From Flavobacteriales bacterium UBA5040 (lineage in GTDB: Bacteria > Bacteroidota > Bacteroidia > Flavobacteriales > Weeksellaceae), in contig DIBY01000009.1 in assembly GCA_002415135.1 (NCBI GenBank), positions 62,001 through 126,000 on the forward strand: a stretch of 64,000 nucleotides of DNA. The letters are read 5' to 3'. The translations under genes and the position numbers were made by a program. Positions 7,911 to 16,562 of this stretch are shown in pieces (positions within the stretch are counted from its first letter, which is position 1; the number at the start of each line of letters is the position of its first letter). A model generated the notes under the pieces. It was not told where the DNA came from. It saw nothing but the letters and a program-made list of their open reading frames with translations, and ran no database searches.

Positions 7911-9195
7911 TTTTTAAAGATTTTAAGCGAAGTGAAACTGCATTTTTGTGGGCGTTCAAACCTTCTGCAGCGGCCATTAATTCGATGGTTTTTCCAATAT
8001 TTTGAAGGCCTGTTTTTGATATTTCCTGAATGGTAATTTTTTTAACATAACTATCGAGTGAAACACCACTGTAATTTTTTGCAAATCCGTTGGTTGGCAA
8101 AGTGTGATTGGTTCCGCTCGCATAATCGCCGGCTGATTCAGGCGTATAATTTCCGAGGAAAACAGAACCGGCACTGGTAATTTTCGCAATATAATTTCTA
8201 GGATTTTCTACTGCTAAAATTAAATGTTCCGGAGCGTAGAAATTACTCATTTCAAGGGCTTCATCAACAGTTCTCATCAATATAAAACGACTGTTTTCTA
8301 AAGCCAGCTTTGCAATTTCATTTCGTGGGAGTTCAGCGACCTGTTTGTCAATTTCCTTTAAAGTATCGTTGAAAACATTTTCATCTGTTGAAATAAAAAT
8401 CACTTGAGAATCGTTTCCGTGCTCCGCTTGAGATAATAAATCTGCCGCACAAAATTCTGGATTGGCTTCTTCATCAGCGATCACTAAAACTTCACTTGGA
8501 CCCGCCGGCAAATCGATGGCGACATTATATTCCATCGCCAATTGTTTCGCCTGAGTGACATATTGATTTCCAGGACCAAAGATCTTATCCACTTTCGGAA
8601 TACTTTCTGTTCCAACCGTTAACGCTGCGACGGCTTGCGCGCCGCCCACTTTAAAAATCTTGGTAATTCCACACAATTGCGCCGTGTATAAAATTGCTGG
8701 ATTGATCGATCCGTCTTTTTGCGGTGGTGTACAAAGGATTACTTCCTGGCAACCTGCAATCTGAGCCGGAACAGCCAACATTAAAACGGTAGAAAAAAGC
8801 GGCGCCGTTCCACCGGGAATATACAATCCAACTTTTTCAATGGCTCTGGATTCTCTCCAACAAATAACGCCTTCAGTGGTTTCAATTTCAATCGACTGTT
8901 CTTTTTGTGCCAGGTGAAATTTGTAAATATTTTCTTTTGCCTGAGCAATCGCATCCTTTAATTCTACTGAAACTTCATTAATTGCAAATTCTGTTTCCTC
9001 CGTCGAAACCAATAAATTGTCAATACTTACCTGATCAAATTTAAGAGCAAATTCCTTCAACGCAGCATCTCCATTTTGATTCACTTTTAAGAAAATTTCC
9101 TGAACGGTATTTCTTAAATCTTTCTTTTCAAGAGCTGGCCTTTTCAAAAGCGTTTCCCACGTATTTTGTTCCGGATATTTAATAATATTTTTCAT
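7900..9195 (-). CDS. hisD: Histidinol dehydrogenase
   Basis: A 431-residue protein of normal length with family signatures: GLYIPGGTAPLFSTVLML, KIFGPGNQYVTQAKQLA, DLPAGPSEVLVIAD, LLSQAEHGNDSQ and APEHL. It is a zinc enzyme that oxidises histidinol to histidine through histidinal with two NAD+. It is second in the operon, 144 bases after hisG. Confidence 0.97.
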   Translation of the reverse strand: MKNIIKYPEQNTWETLLKRPALEKKDLRNTVQEIFLKVNQNGDAALKEFALKFDQVSIDNLLVSTEETEFAINEVSVELKDAIAQAKENIYKFHLAQKEQSIEIETTEGVICWRESRAIEKVGLYIPGGTAPLFSTVLMLAVPAQIAGCQEVILCTPPQKDGSINPAILYTAQLCGITKIFKVGGAQAVAALTVGTESIPKVDKIFGPGNQYVTQAKQLAMEYNVAIDLPAGPSEVLVIADEEANPEFCAADLLSQAEHGNDSQVIFISTDENVFNDTLKEIDKQVAELPRNEIAKLALENSRFILMRTVDEALEMSNFYAPEHLILAVENPRNYIAKITSAGSVFLGNYTPESAGDYASGTNHTLPTNGFAKNYSGVSLDSYVKKITIQEISKTGLQNIGKTIELMAAAEGLNAHKNAVSLRLKSLKNGI

Positions 9196-9216
9196 TTTTA
9201 CTTTTTATGGACTTAT

Positions 9217-9300
9217 TTTTAACGCAAAGACGCTAAGGAATTTTATTATTCTGTTGATCAATTACGATCGCAAAGGCGTTTCACTCAGCAAGGCGTATTG
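9217..9300. repeat. Intergenic repeat-like segment between hisG and hisD
   Basis: AACGCAAAGACGCTAAGG followed by GATCGCAAAGGCGTTTCACT and CAGCAAGGCG resembles a spacer sequence I recall in many flavobacterial genomes (GCAAAGACGC / GCAAAGGCG units). It is non-coding here. The identification rests on recollection and internal repetition only. Confidence 0.35.
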
Positions 9301-9339
9301 CAGACATTATACATTGCACTTTATACTACTTTCTAATTC

Positions 9340-10197
9340 CTACAAAACCATTTTTTCGATTGGAATAACCAGTATTCCTTCGGCACCACATTTCTTCAGT
9401 TCATCAATAATTTTCCAGAATTCATTTTCACGAACCACGGAGTGAATACTGCTCCAGCCAGATTCTGCGAGCGGCAAAACGGTTGGCGATTTCATGCCTG
9501 GTAAAATATCGATGATCTTCTCAATGGATTCATTCGGCGCATTCAACAAAATATATTTGTTTTCTCTAGAATTAATCACCGCCTGAATACGGAACAAGAA
9601 AGATTCTAAAATAATGGAAATATCTTCGGGAAGATTTTGACTTGAGATCAAAACAGCCTCACTTTTTAAAACCTCTTCCACTTCTTTCAAACCATTGTGT
9701 AAAAGCGTGCTTCCAGAACTAACCAAATCTGCGATGGTATCGGCTAAGCCAATGCTTGGCGCAATCTCTACCGAACCGGAAATCTCGACGATCTCCGCAG
9801 TGATATTGTTTTGTTTGAAATAATTCTGAACGATGGTTGGATAGGAAGTCGCAATTTTCTTTCCCTGGAAAAAACTAAGATCTGAATATTCCTGATCTTT
9901 AGGAATGGCCAAGGATAATCTGCAATTTGCAAAACCCAGTTTTCTTACCAAATCCACGTTCTTGTTTTGTTCTAAAACTTCATTTTCGCCAATAATACCA
10001 ATATCTACGATTCCCTGTTCTACATATTTTGGAATATCATCATCACGAAGAAAAAGAATTTCTAAAGGAAAATTGGTTGCTGAGTTTTTGAGTTTGCTTT
10101 TAAAATCGGGAATTTTAATGCCGCACTCTTTTAAAAGTTCGAGGGACTTTTCGCTTAAACGTCCGCTTTTTTGTATTGCAATTTTTAATTTATTCAT
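9340..10197 (-). CDS. hisG: ATP phosphoribosyltransferase, long form
   Basis: A 285-residue protein starting MNKLKIAIQKSGRLSEKS, with the PRPP/ATP-binding region GIVDIGIIGENEVLEQ and SGSTLLHNGLKEVEEVL. The length and C-terminal extension (about the last 80 residues) mark the long HisG form, whose C-terminal domain binds histidine for feedback inhibition and does not need HisZ. It commits ATP and PRPP to histidine synthesis. It is the first structural gene, preceded by the attenuator at 10245-10363. An inverted repeat, GTTCAG/CTGAAC (10198-10223), lies directly before its ATG. Confidence 0.97.
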   Translation of the reverse strand: MNKLKIAIQKSGRLSEKSLELLKECGIKIPDFKSKLKNSATNFPLEILFLRDDDIPKYVEQGIVDIGIIGENEVLEQNKNVDLVRKLGFANCRLSLAIPKDQEYSDLSFFQGKKIATSYPTIVQNYFKQNNITAEIVEISGSVEIAPSIGLADTIADLVSSGSTLLHNGLKEVEEVLKSEAVLISSQNLPEDISIILESFLFRIQAVINSRENKYILLNAPNESIEKIIDILPGMKSPTVLPLAESGWSSIHSVVRENEFWKIIDELKKCGAEGILVIPIEKMVL

Positions 10198-10244
10198 GTT
10201 CAGTTTTGAGATTGCGTCTGAACAAATGCTTTTATTTTGAATAC

Positions 10245-10276
10245 AAAAAAAACCGTCTTTGCTCAGACGGTTTTTT
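10245..10276 (-). terminator. Attenuator terminator of the his operon
   Basis: On the minus strand AAAAAACCGTCT pairs with AGACGGTTTTTT (12 bp, 6-base loop GAGCAA) and is followed by a U run. It lies between the leader peptide and hisG, so every hisG transcript from the upstream promoter must pass it. This is the expected position of an attenuator rather than of an end-of-gene terminator. Confidence 0.85.
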
Positions 10277-10311
10277 ATTATTTTAAGTCACTTCGGACCA
10301 CATTTAATCAA

Positions 10312-10327
10312 CTCGTCTTTAGATGAG
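10312..10327 (-). promoter_or_regulatory. Leader hairpin (regions 1:2) of the his attenuator
   Basis: In the minus-strand RNA, CUCAUCU (last codons of the leader peptide) pairs with AGACGAG at 6 of 7 positions. The AGACG of the second arm can instead pair with CGUCU in the 5' arm of the terminator. A ribosome stalled on the His codons would cover the first arm and free the second. The competing pairing is only 5 bp, so this mechanism is inferred. Confidence 0.55.
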
Positions 10328-10363
10328 ATGATGATGATGGAATAAAGCGGTTGTGTTTTTCAT
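10319..10363 (-). CDS. hisL: his operon leader peptide
   Basis: A 14-codon frame reads MKNTTALFHHHHLI and then TAA: four consecutive CAT codons just before the stop. It starts about 16 bases after the predicted transcription start and 122 bases upstream of hisG, and is followed by a hairpin and a strong terminator. This is the layout of ribosome-mediated attenuation of amino-acid operons: when charged tRNA-His is scarce the ribosome pauses at the His codons. It is too short to have been called as a gene. The chance of a His tract arising from a simple GATGATG repeat is considered in the findings. Confidence 0.8.
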   Translation of the reverse strand: MKNTTALFHHHHLI

Positions 10364-10379
10364 GTTGTTTTAACTGGGA

Positions 10380-10411
10380 CAAATATATCAAATAATATTT
10401 CTTATGTGCAA
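10380..10411 (-). promoter_or_regulatory. Promoter of the his operon
   Basis: On the minus strand TTG (10411-10409), 21 bases, then TATATTTG (10387-10380) fits the Bacteroidota sigma consensus. Transcription should start near 10375, just before the leader peptide. The -33 element lies only 11 bases beyond the end of the upstream glycosyltransferase gene. Confidence 0.75.
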
Positions 10412-10421
10412 GGATTACTTT

Positions 10422-11525
10422 TCAGTTTATCATAAGTTCCTGATAAACAGTATGTAAATTTTTAGCAATTAATTGGTCTTCAAATTTCTGTACAAATTCC
10501 AATCCTTTTCGAGCTCTTCTATTCCGCTCCGATTCATTGTCCCAAAGAAAGTTAATCTTGGCTTTAATGTCTTCAAAATTGGTTGGATCAATATAAACAG
10601 AGTCTGGTCCACCAGCTTCTGGCAGACAACTTACATTACTTGTGATCACAGGAGTTTCAGAAAACAGAGCTTCAATAACTGGAATTCCGAAACCTTCAAA
10701 TAAACTTGGATAGACAAAAATATCAGCGAGTTTGTAAATAGCCGCCAATTCTTCCATGGAAACATTTTCTAAGAAATGAACCTGACTTTTTAATTTATTT
10801 TTCTTGAGGAATTTTTGGACTTTATTGAAATATTTTGTTTTCTTACCTACAACGATCAAAGGTATTTCTGTTCCATTAATGGCTTTAACAGTATTCAATA
10901 AATTTTTTCGTTCTTCAATGGTTCCGACATTGAGAATAAATCTTTTTGGAAGATTATATTTTTCTTTAATTGAAATTAAAAATTCTTCACTTTGATTATC
11001 CTTGAAAGCTTGATGACATCCTTGATAGATCACCCGAATTTTTTGTTCCGGAACTTTTAAAAATTGAATTATATCCCGCTTCGTTTGTTCAGAAATGGCA
11101 ATGATCACATCAGCTTGCTCTGCAGCTTTTTTGAATTTCCAGAAATGAATTTTACGGTCAAAAAAAGAATAATATTGAGGAAATCTTAAGAAGATGAGAT
11201 CATGAATGGTGACCACTTTTTTAATGTTCTTCTCAGTCCATTTTAAAGGCAATTCTCCGGATAGCCCGTGAAAAATATCGGCATTGATTTGCTGAGCATC
11301 TTTGCCCATTTTCAACTGCCGTGACCAACTTCCTTTGGATGTTTCAGCGAAAGAAACATTGGGTAATGCTACAATATCCTTTCCTCTTTCGCTTTGATTG
11401 TCATTAAAGAGGACGTAGTCATTCTCGGGAAAAGAAGCTGCTAAAATACGCAACAAGTCCCGAGAGTAGTTGCCTAAACCAGAGTTATTATTGAAGAAGC
11501 GTTTACCGTCAAAAGCAATTTTCAT
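10422..11525 (-). CDS. Glycosyltransferase family 4 (GT-B fold)
   Basis: A 367-residue protein of the GT4 (glycosyl transferases group 1) family. The N-terminal half opens MKIAFDGKRFFNNNSGLGNYSRDLL, with the glycine-containing acceptor loop. The C-terminal nucleotide-sugar site is visible as PSLFEGFGIPVIEALFSETP, including the conserved E-x7-E arrangement. It would transfer a sugar, often mannose or glucose, to a growing surface glycan at the inner face of the membrane. It is last of three glycosyltransferase genes. The sugar cannot be predicted. Confidence 0.88.
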   Translation of the reverse strand: MKIAFDGKRFFNNNSGLGNYSRDLLRILAASFPENDYVLFNDNQSERGKDIVALPNVSFAETSKGSWSRQLKMGKDAQQINADIFHGLSGELPLKWTEKNIKKVVTIHDLIFLRFPQYYSFFDRKIHFWKFKKAAEQADVIIAISEQTKRDIIQFLKVPEQKIRVIYQGCHQAFKDNQSEEFLISIKEKYNLPKRFILNVGTIEERKNLLNTVKAINGTEIPLIVVGKKTKYFNKVQKFLKKNKLKSQVHFLENVSMEELAAIYKLADIFVYPSLFEGFGIPVIEALFSETPVITSNVSCLPEAGGPDSVYIDPTNFEDIKAKINFLWDNESERNRRARKGLEFVQKFEDQLIAKNLHTVYQELMIN

Positions 11526-11538
11526 AATGATTTTATCC

Positions 11539-12468
11539 TTAAAAATTTTTTGATCGGATTATATAATTCGGACGTTCTTTAACCTGTTTGAAGATCTTTC
11601 CCAAATAAATTCCGATAATTCCCATAATGATCAACTGTAAACCACCGAAGAAAACGACGGTCATAATTAAAGACGCCCAACCAGAAATTTCTGTTTGCGC
11701 CACAAACGAATGAATGACGTAAATACCATATCCTAAAATTGCAATTGCCGAAAATATAAATCCTAAATAAGCCGCTAAATAAAGAGGTTTAACACTGAAA
11801 GCCGTAATTCCCGTGAACGCAAATTTCATCATTTTTTTGAGGTCATAACTGCTTTCACCAAAAGCCCTTTCGTCTGCTGTAAAACGAATACCTTCCCGTC
11901 TGAAACCCATCCAATTGGATAAGCCGCGTAGAAAAATATCGGCTTCGTTCATATTTCTAACCACATCAACTACGGAAGCATCCATCAATCTAAAATCAGA
12001 ACCGCCACCTTCAGCAAGATTAACATCTGAAATAGCAGACAGAAATTTATAATATAAAGACGAACTCTTTCTTTTAAACGCAGAAATTTGTTTGGGATAC
12101 GTTCGTATTGTATAAACAATGTCAGCACCTTCTTCCCACTTTTTAATCAAGTCAGGAATTAGTTCTGGTGGATGTTGTAAATCAGCATCCATCGATATTA
12201 CCGCGTTTCCATTGGAAGAATCCATGCCTGCTTTTACAGCAGGTTGATGTCCGAAATTTCGGGAAAATTCGATGTATTTTACTTCTTCAAACCGGTTGGC
12301 TAATTCTTCTAATTTTGCTTGGGTCTGATCGCGACTTCCGTCATTGACAAAAATGATTTCGAATTTATACGTATCTAATTTCAGGAAAACTTCTTTGATG
12401 CGTTGATGAATCAAAGCAACATTGTCTTCTTCGTTATGCGCGGGAATGACGATAGAAATTTTCTTCAC
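11539..12468 (-). CDS. Polyprenyl-phosphate glycosyltransferase, GT2 family (DPM1/GtrB-like)
   Basis: A 309-residue protein read from a GTG start (KKISIVIPAHNEEDN). The GT-A domain shows FVNDGSRDQT and the metal-binding DADLQHPPELI. Two C-terminal transmembrane helices follow (about residues 228-250 and 262-285). This architecture matches enzymes that load a sugar from a nucleotide donor onto polyprenyl phosphate. It sits between a GT87-type polytopic transferase, which could use such a lipid-linked sugar, and a GT4 enzyme. Confidence 0.88.
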   Translation of the reverse strand: MKKISIVIPAHNEEDNVALIHQRIKEVFLKLDTYKFEIIFVNDGSRDQTQAKLEELANRFEEVKYIEFSRNFGHQPAVKAGMDSSNGNAVISMDADLQHPPELIPDLIKKWEEGADIVYTIRTYPKQISAFKRKSSSLYYKFLSAISDVNLAEGGGSDFRLMDASVVDVVRNMNEADIFLRGLSNWMGFRREGIRFTADERAFGESSYDLKKMMKFAFTGITAFSVKPLYLAAYLGFIFSAIAILGYGIYVIHSFVAQTEISGWASLIMTVVFFGGLQLIIMGIIGIYLGKIFKQVKERPNYIIRSKNF

Positions 12469-12477
12469 GTACTTTAA

Positions 12478-13647
12478 TTAATCTAGTTGATAGTCTTTTG
12501 CAAAATCTTTGGTCATCAATTCGTAGATGACGCTGAACCAAACGATGCAACAAGGTAAGGCTTTTAAGGAATATTTCATAATGTAATTGTCCTTGATGAA
12601 TTTCGGAAATAAATCTGAAAAGGAGAAACAAGTCAATATGATTACGAAAATCAACATTCCAATAATTAAAGGTGATCTCTCCTTTTGCATCAGGAACCAA
12701 ATCATGACTCCAGCAACTGCAATAATAAACGTTGGCGATTCTGAACCTGAACTAAAAAGCACAATGAATAAAAGCGTTGAAGCTAAAATCATCAGTTGAA
12801 ATGGAAGATGCTTATATTGATTAATTCTTAAATAAGGCAAACCAAAAAATGCCATTCCGGGAAGTAAAAAAGTGAGGTTTGAAATGTCGGCATTACCTGA
12901 AACCCTTCTCACGATTCCCATTAAAGAATAGTCCTGCCGATTTCCTAAAACCTGATTCGAAGCATTTTTTTCTGATAAAGACTGGAACCAATCCGCGTAA
13001 GATTGAATTCCAAAATGTGGACTTGAAAGTAGCATTGGAAGAATTAAAAATACGAGTCCGAATCCTATTAATGAAACGATAAACTTCCATTTATTTTTAA
13101 TAAAGAAAAAAGCAGAAAGTCCGGCAATTCCATACAGTTTCACGAAAAAACCAATTAAAATAGAGATGGCTGATTGCGTTTCTTTTCGTTCATAAACGTA
13201 AACTGCGGATAAGATCAACAAGCCTGTTAAAGCAATATTAAATTGCAAACTTACCGCTGCCGTAATAAATTCCTGCAAACATAACCAGGCAAAAAAGGCT
13301 TTTTTAGGATTGGAGAACGGAAGTTTGTGAATTGCAAAAAGAAAAACCAATGTATTGGCAACATTCCATAAAACCATGCCCAACCAGTCTGGCATGATGG
13401 CAAAAGGTGCAATTAAGACACTGAAAAAAACGCCATAATGATTGGAATCAAAATGGACATCGGGATATAAAAGATAAATATTCTTCTCTGCTAAAGTATT
13501 GGTAAATACATTTTTAAAAATCATGTAATTATTATACTTCTCTGGTCCACCGCGGTATTTTGCAATCGCTGATAAAATAGAAACAAGAAGATAAATCCCA
13601 AAAATATATTTGGGATTTGAAATGAATTTTAAAAATTTATCTTTCAA
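12478..13647 (-). CDS. GT87-like polytopic membrane glycosyltransferase (DUF2029)
   Basis: A 389-residue membrane protein with about ten hydrophobic segments. The early region KYNNYMIFKNVFTNTLAEKN followed by LYPDVHFDSNHYGVFFSVLIAPF resembles the GT87/DUF2029 family, which uses polyprenyl-phosphate sugars on the outer face of the inner membrane. It begins the glycosyltransferase operon; the next gene would supply the lipid-linked donor. The glycan product (lipopolysaccharide, glycoprotein or exopolysaccharide) is unknown. Confidence 0.75.
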   Translation of the reverse strand: MKDKFLKFISNPKYIFGIYLLVSILSAIAKYRGGPEKYNNYMIFKNVFTNTLAEKNIYLLYPDVHFDSNHYGVFFSVLIAPFAIMPDWLGMVLWNVANTLVFLFAIHKLPFSNPKKAFFAWLCLQEFITAAVSLQFNIALTGLLILSAVYVYERKETQSAISILIGFFVKLYGIAGLSAFFFIKNKWKFIVSLIGFGLVFLILPMLLSSPHFGIQSYADWFQSLSEKNASNQVLGNRQDYSLMGIVRRVSGNADISNLTFLLPGMAFFGLPYLRINQYKHLPFQLMILASTLLFIVLFSSGSESPTFIIAVAGVMIWFLMQKERSPLIIGMLIFVIILTCFSFSDLFPKFIKDNYIMKYSLKALPCCIVWFSVIYELMTKDFAKDYQLD

Positions 13648-13685
13648 AATTATTTTAATAGATTAGGAATGAATAAAAAAAATTT

Positions 13686-13822
13686 AACCGCAAAAGTAAC
13701 AAAAGAAAATATCCTGTTTTTAAGTAATCCAAAAGTTTGCATAAGGTGTGTAAATAAAAGTTTATTGTTGTTAACTTTTAATTTACTTATTCTCGAATTG
13801 AACTTTTATATTTTTTGCTGTT
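13686..13822. repeat. Decayed copy of the palindromic intergenic element
   Basis: The left end, AACCGCAAAAGTAACAAAAG, and the right end, ending TATTTTTTGCTGTT (13802-13822), are imperfect inverted copies (about 15 of 21 positions). It fills the spacer between dapD and the glycosyltransferase operon. Length is close to the better-preserved copy at 5075-5208. Confidence 0.45.
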
Positions 13823-13853
13823 AAAAATTATTGTTTTAATCTTTGAATTCCAA

Positions 13854-14663
13854 TTAAACTGCTACATTATTTTCTCTCAAAGCATCATTCAATGAGGTTT
13901 TTTTATCGGTAGATTCTTTTCTTTGTCCAATAATTAAAGCACAAGGAACCTGGAATTCTCCGGCTGGAAACTGTTTGGTATAACTTCCCGGAATCACAAC
14001 CGAACGAGCTGGGACTCTTCCTTTAATTTCAACTGGAGTGTCACCTGTTACATCGATGATTTTGGTGGACGCTGTTAAAACAACATTCGCTCCTAAAACA
14101 GCTTCTCGTTCCACATGAACACCTTCGACAACGATACATCTTGATCCTACGAAAACATTGTCTTCAATAATTACCGGAGCTGCTTGTAAAGGTTCCAAAA
14201 CTCCGCCTATTCCTACTCCACCACTAAGGTGAACATCTTTTCCGATTTGGGCACAACTTCCAACTGTTGCCCAAGTATCGACCATGGTTCCAGAATCTAC
14301 GTACGCGCCAATATTTACATAAGAGGGCATCAGAATTACGCCTGGAGCAATGTACGCGCCTTCTCTCGCTACAGCGTGAGGAACAACGCGAACTCCTTTT
14401 TCGGCATAACCTCTTTTCAATGGCATTTTGTCATGGAATTCAAATGGACCCACTTCAATGGTTTCCATTTTCTGAATTGGGAAATACATCACCACCGCTT
14501 TTTTCACCCATTCGTTCACTTTCCAGCCAGCAGCTGTTGGTTCCGCAACTCTAAGTTCTCCTAAATCTAATTGTCGGATCACTTCACGGATTGATGCTTG
14601 ACTTTCAGCATCTTTTAGCAATTCTCTATTGTCCCAGATATTTTCTATGGTTTGTTGTAACAT
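13854..14663 (-). CDS. dapD: 2,3,4,5-tetrahydropyridine-2,6-dicarboxylate N-succinyltransferase
   Basis: A 269-residue protein with an N-terminal helical domain and a left-handed beta-helix built from hexapeptide repeats (for example GVGIGGVLEPL, IIEDNVFVGSRCIVVEGV). Signatures VMYFPIQKMETI and RVVPHAVAREGAYIAPGV match DapD. It catalyses succinylation of tetrahydrodipicolinate in the meso-DAP/lysine pathway, so this species uses the succinylase branch. It appears monocistronic or co-transcribed with the downstream-lying glycosyltransferases. Confidence 0.95.
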   Translation of the reverse strand: MLQQTIENIWDNRELLKDAESQASIREVIRQLDLGELRVAEPTAAGWKVNEWVKKAVVMYFPIQKMETIEVGPFEFHDKMPLKRGYAEKGVRVVPHAVAREGAYIAPGVILMPSYVNIGAYVDSGTMVDTWATVGSCAQIGKDVHLSGGVGIGGVLEPLQAAPVIIEDNVFVGSRCIVVEGVHVEREAVLGANVVLTASTKIIDVTGDTPVEIKGRVPARSVVIPGSYTKQFPAGEFQVPCALIIGQRKESTDKKTSLNDALRENNVAV

Positions 14664-14703
14664 ATTATTCGTTTGATTTTTTAAATTTTAAAAGAGTCCA
14701 AAT

Positions 14704-15243
14704 TTACAAAACTCTTCTTGCGAAAAGATAGGCATTGTTCCAGTATTTTTCATTGAGTGAGGAAATAATTACTCCTTTGGACGTTGAAGAATGAATAAAT
14801 TTAACTTCGCCATTGTTACCGATGTCATGAACTATTCCAACGTGTGTTACTCTGCTTCCACCCGCTGTCGCGAAGAAAACCAGATCACCTGGTTTTGCTT
14901 CCTTAATGGTAATCGATTGTCCCTGATTGGACTGATCTTCAGAGCGGCGTGGAAGTTTGGTGCTGTTTTCATCGAATACTTTGCAAACTAAGCCAGAACA
15001 GTCGAACCCCGAAGAAGTGTTTCCCGCATATTTGTACGGTGCACCTAAATATTTTTGAGCATCTTTTAATATCTCATCAACAGCGTTGGAATTTTTTCCA
15101 GAATAATTGGACTCCAACGTTTTTAAGTTGGCAGCTTTCGCTACGGTCTTGGTTGGGATTTCTCTTTTTACCACCACTTTTTTCGAGGATCCGCAGGAGA
15201 TGATTACCAGTGCGGAAAAAGTGAGCATCAAATACTTCTTCAT
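14704..15243 (-). CDS. NlpC/P60 (C40) peptidoglycan endopeptidase lipoprotein
   Basis: A 179-residue protein with a lipoprotein signal: hydrophobic run, then lipobox cysteine C17 (VIISC-GSSKK). The C-terminal NlpC/P60 domain shows the catalytic C82 in GFDCSGLV, H134 in VTHVGIVHD and H151 in FIHSST. Such enzymes cut peptide cross-links in the cell wall, typically D-Glu to DAP bonds. It should sit on the periplasmic side of a membrane. It is 40 bases upstream of dapD, perhaps co-transcribed. Confidence 0.92.
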   Translation of the reverse strand: MKKYLMLTFSALVIISCGSSKKVVVKREIPTKTVAKAANLKTLESNYSGKNSNAVDEILKDAQKYLGAPYKYAGNTSSGFDCSGLVCKVFDENSTKLPRRSEDQSNQGQSITIKEAKPGDLVFFATAGGSRVTHVGIVHDIGNNGEVKFIHSSTSKGVIISSLNEKYWNNAYLFARRVL

Positions 15244-15410
15244 TTTTTATTTAGCAATTTTTTCAAAAATAGTGAAATTATTTAAATTTCTGTTTTGTTT
15301 TAAGAAATTTTCCTTTTTAACAGCGGTTTTAGAAAGATATTTCAGGTGTTAATCTTCGCAATTCAAAAAAAGGAATTACATTTAAAATTCTTAAAATATT
15401 GCCCCTAAAA

Positions 15411-16262
15411 ATGACTTATCACGATTATAAAATTTATTTTAAAAAAGAAGTTTCTGGAAATTATACGGATGCTGAAAGTTCAATTCTATTTGATATTTTC
15501 GTGCAACATTTAGCGGACTGGAATCAAGTTGAATTTCGAAAAGCGATGGATCAGGAAGTTGAAGAAAATTATGTCGAAGCACTTCAGAATACAATTAATG
15601 AGCTAAAAACGGGAAAACCTTATCAACAGATCTTAGGAGAAACTGAATTTTATGGATTTAAATTTTTCGTAGATGAACATGTTTTGATTCCAAGGCCGGA
15701 AACGGAAGAATTACTGGAATTGGCGATATCGAAGATTAAGGCTATTAGTCGGAAGTCGGAAGATTTAAAGATTTTAGATATTGGAACGGGTTCCGGGATT
15801 ATTCCGATTGTCTTAAAAAAGCATTTTCCGGCAGCGAAAATCTCGGCGATCGACTTTTCTGAAAACGCTTTGGAAACTGCACAGAGAAATGCAGATTTTC
15901 ACCAGGTTGAAATTCAATTTATCCATCAGGATTATCTTCAGGAAAACTTGACTGAAGTTTATGACGTTATTATTTCGAATCCACCTTATATTGGGATTGA
16001 GGAAGAATATGAGATTGCTGATTCGGTAAAAGAATTTGAGCCGAAAATGGCGTTGTTCTCTCCTACTTCGAACGCTTTGATTTTCTACGAAAAGATTGCC
16101 CAAGACTGCAAAAATCATTTGGCAGAAAATGGCTTGGTCTTTCTTGAGATCAATCAAAAGTTAGGAGAAGAAACGCTGGAACTTTTTAGGGATGTTTTAT
16201 CGGAAGCTGAGTTGATGAAAGATCTGTCGGGGAATGAGCGGTTTGTTTGGAGAAGAAAGTGA
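15411..16262 (+). CDS. prmC: Release factor glutamine methyltransferase
   Basis: I use the ATG at 15411 (MTYHDYKIYFKKEV) rather than the in-frame TTG at 15399, because the family starts close to this point; length 283. Class I SAM-dependent methyltransferase motifs: ILDIGTGSGIIPIVLKK, and the catalytic NPPY in DVIISNPPYIGIEEE. It methylates the GGQ glutamine of RF1 and RF2, raising termination efficiency. It is a lone gene facing rhomboid. Confidence 0.94.
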   Translation: MTYHDYKIYFKKEVSGNYTDAESSILFDIFVQHLADWNQVEFRKAMDQEVEENYVEALQNTINELKTGKPYQQILGETEFYGFKFFVDEHVLIPRPETEELLELAISKIKAISRKSEDLKILDIGTGSGIIPIVLKKHFPAAKISAIDFSENALETAQRNADFHQVEIQFIHQDYLQENLTEVYDVIISNPPYIGIEEEYEIADSVKEFEPKMALFSPTSNALIFYEKIAQDCKNHLAENGLVFLEINQKLGEETLELFRDVLSEAELMKDLSGNERFVWRRK

Positions 16263-16466
16263 AATTTAGTTGAGAATTGATCGTTGAAAAATCAATATTT
16301 TTAGAAATTATAATCGGATTTGACAGATCTAAATACTACATTTTACGTTTCAAGTTGTGACTAAAGCCAATTCCAATATTCCATTTTATAAACGGGGAAA
16401 AGCCAGTTCTTATTGAAACAGAAACGATTTTTTTTCTCTGATGAAAAGAAGAACTAACTGAACTTC
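16263..16466. other. Non-coding spacer after prmC
   Basis: No frame of note, no clear terminator and no promoter box are visible in this stretch between two convergent genes. The rest of the gap is the repeat at 16467-16560. Confidence 0.4.
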
Positions 16467-16560
16467 TAGCCCCGATGGAAGCGACATCCCCGCCTCGGCG
16501 GGATATAGCGGACAGCGGGACGGGTTTGCTAAGAAGCGAAAATCTTGTTGCTCCTAAAAA
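16467..16560. repeat. AGCCCCGATGGAAGCG-type flavobacterial intergenic element
   Basis: TAGCCCCGATGGAAGCGAC begins the segment. It contains a GC-rich hairpin (ATCCCCGCC-TC-GGCGGGAT, one bulge) and then AGCGGACAGCGGGACGGG. I recognise the opening as a dispersed element common between convergent genes in flavobacteria (from memory). It lies immediately after the end of the rhomboid gene, where it could act as a terminator. Confidence 0.6.
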
Positions 16561-16562
16561 AT

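Noticed and set aside
10319..10363. Possibility that the HHHH codons are only a GATGATG simple repeat
   Set aside because: Considered and set aside: the frame starts right after the promoter, ends after the His codons, and is followed by a hairpin and terminator before hisG; these together fit attenuation. The doubt is kept in the finding.
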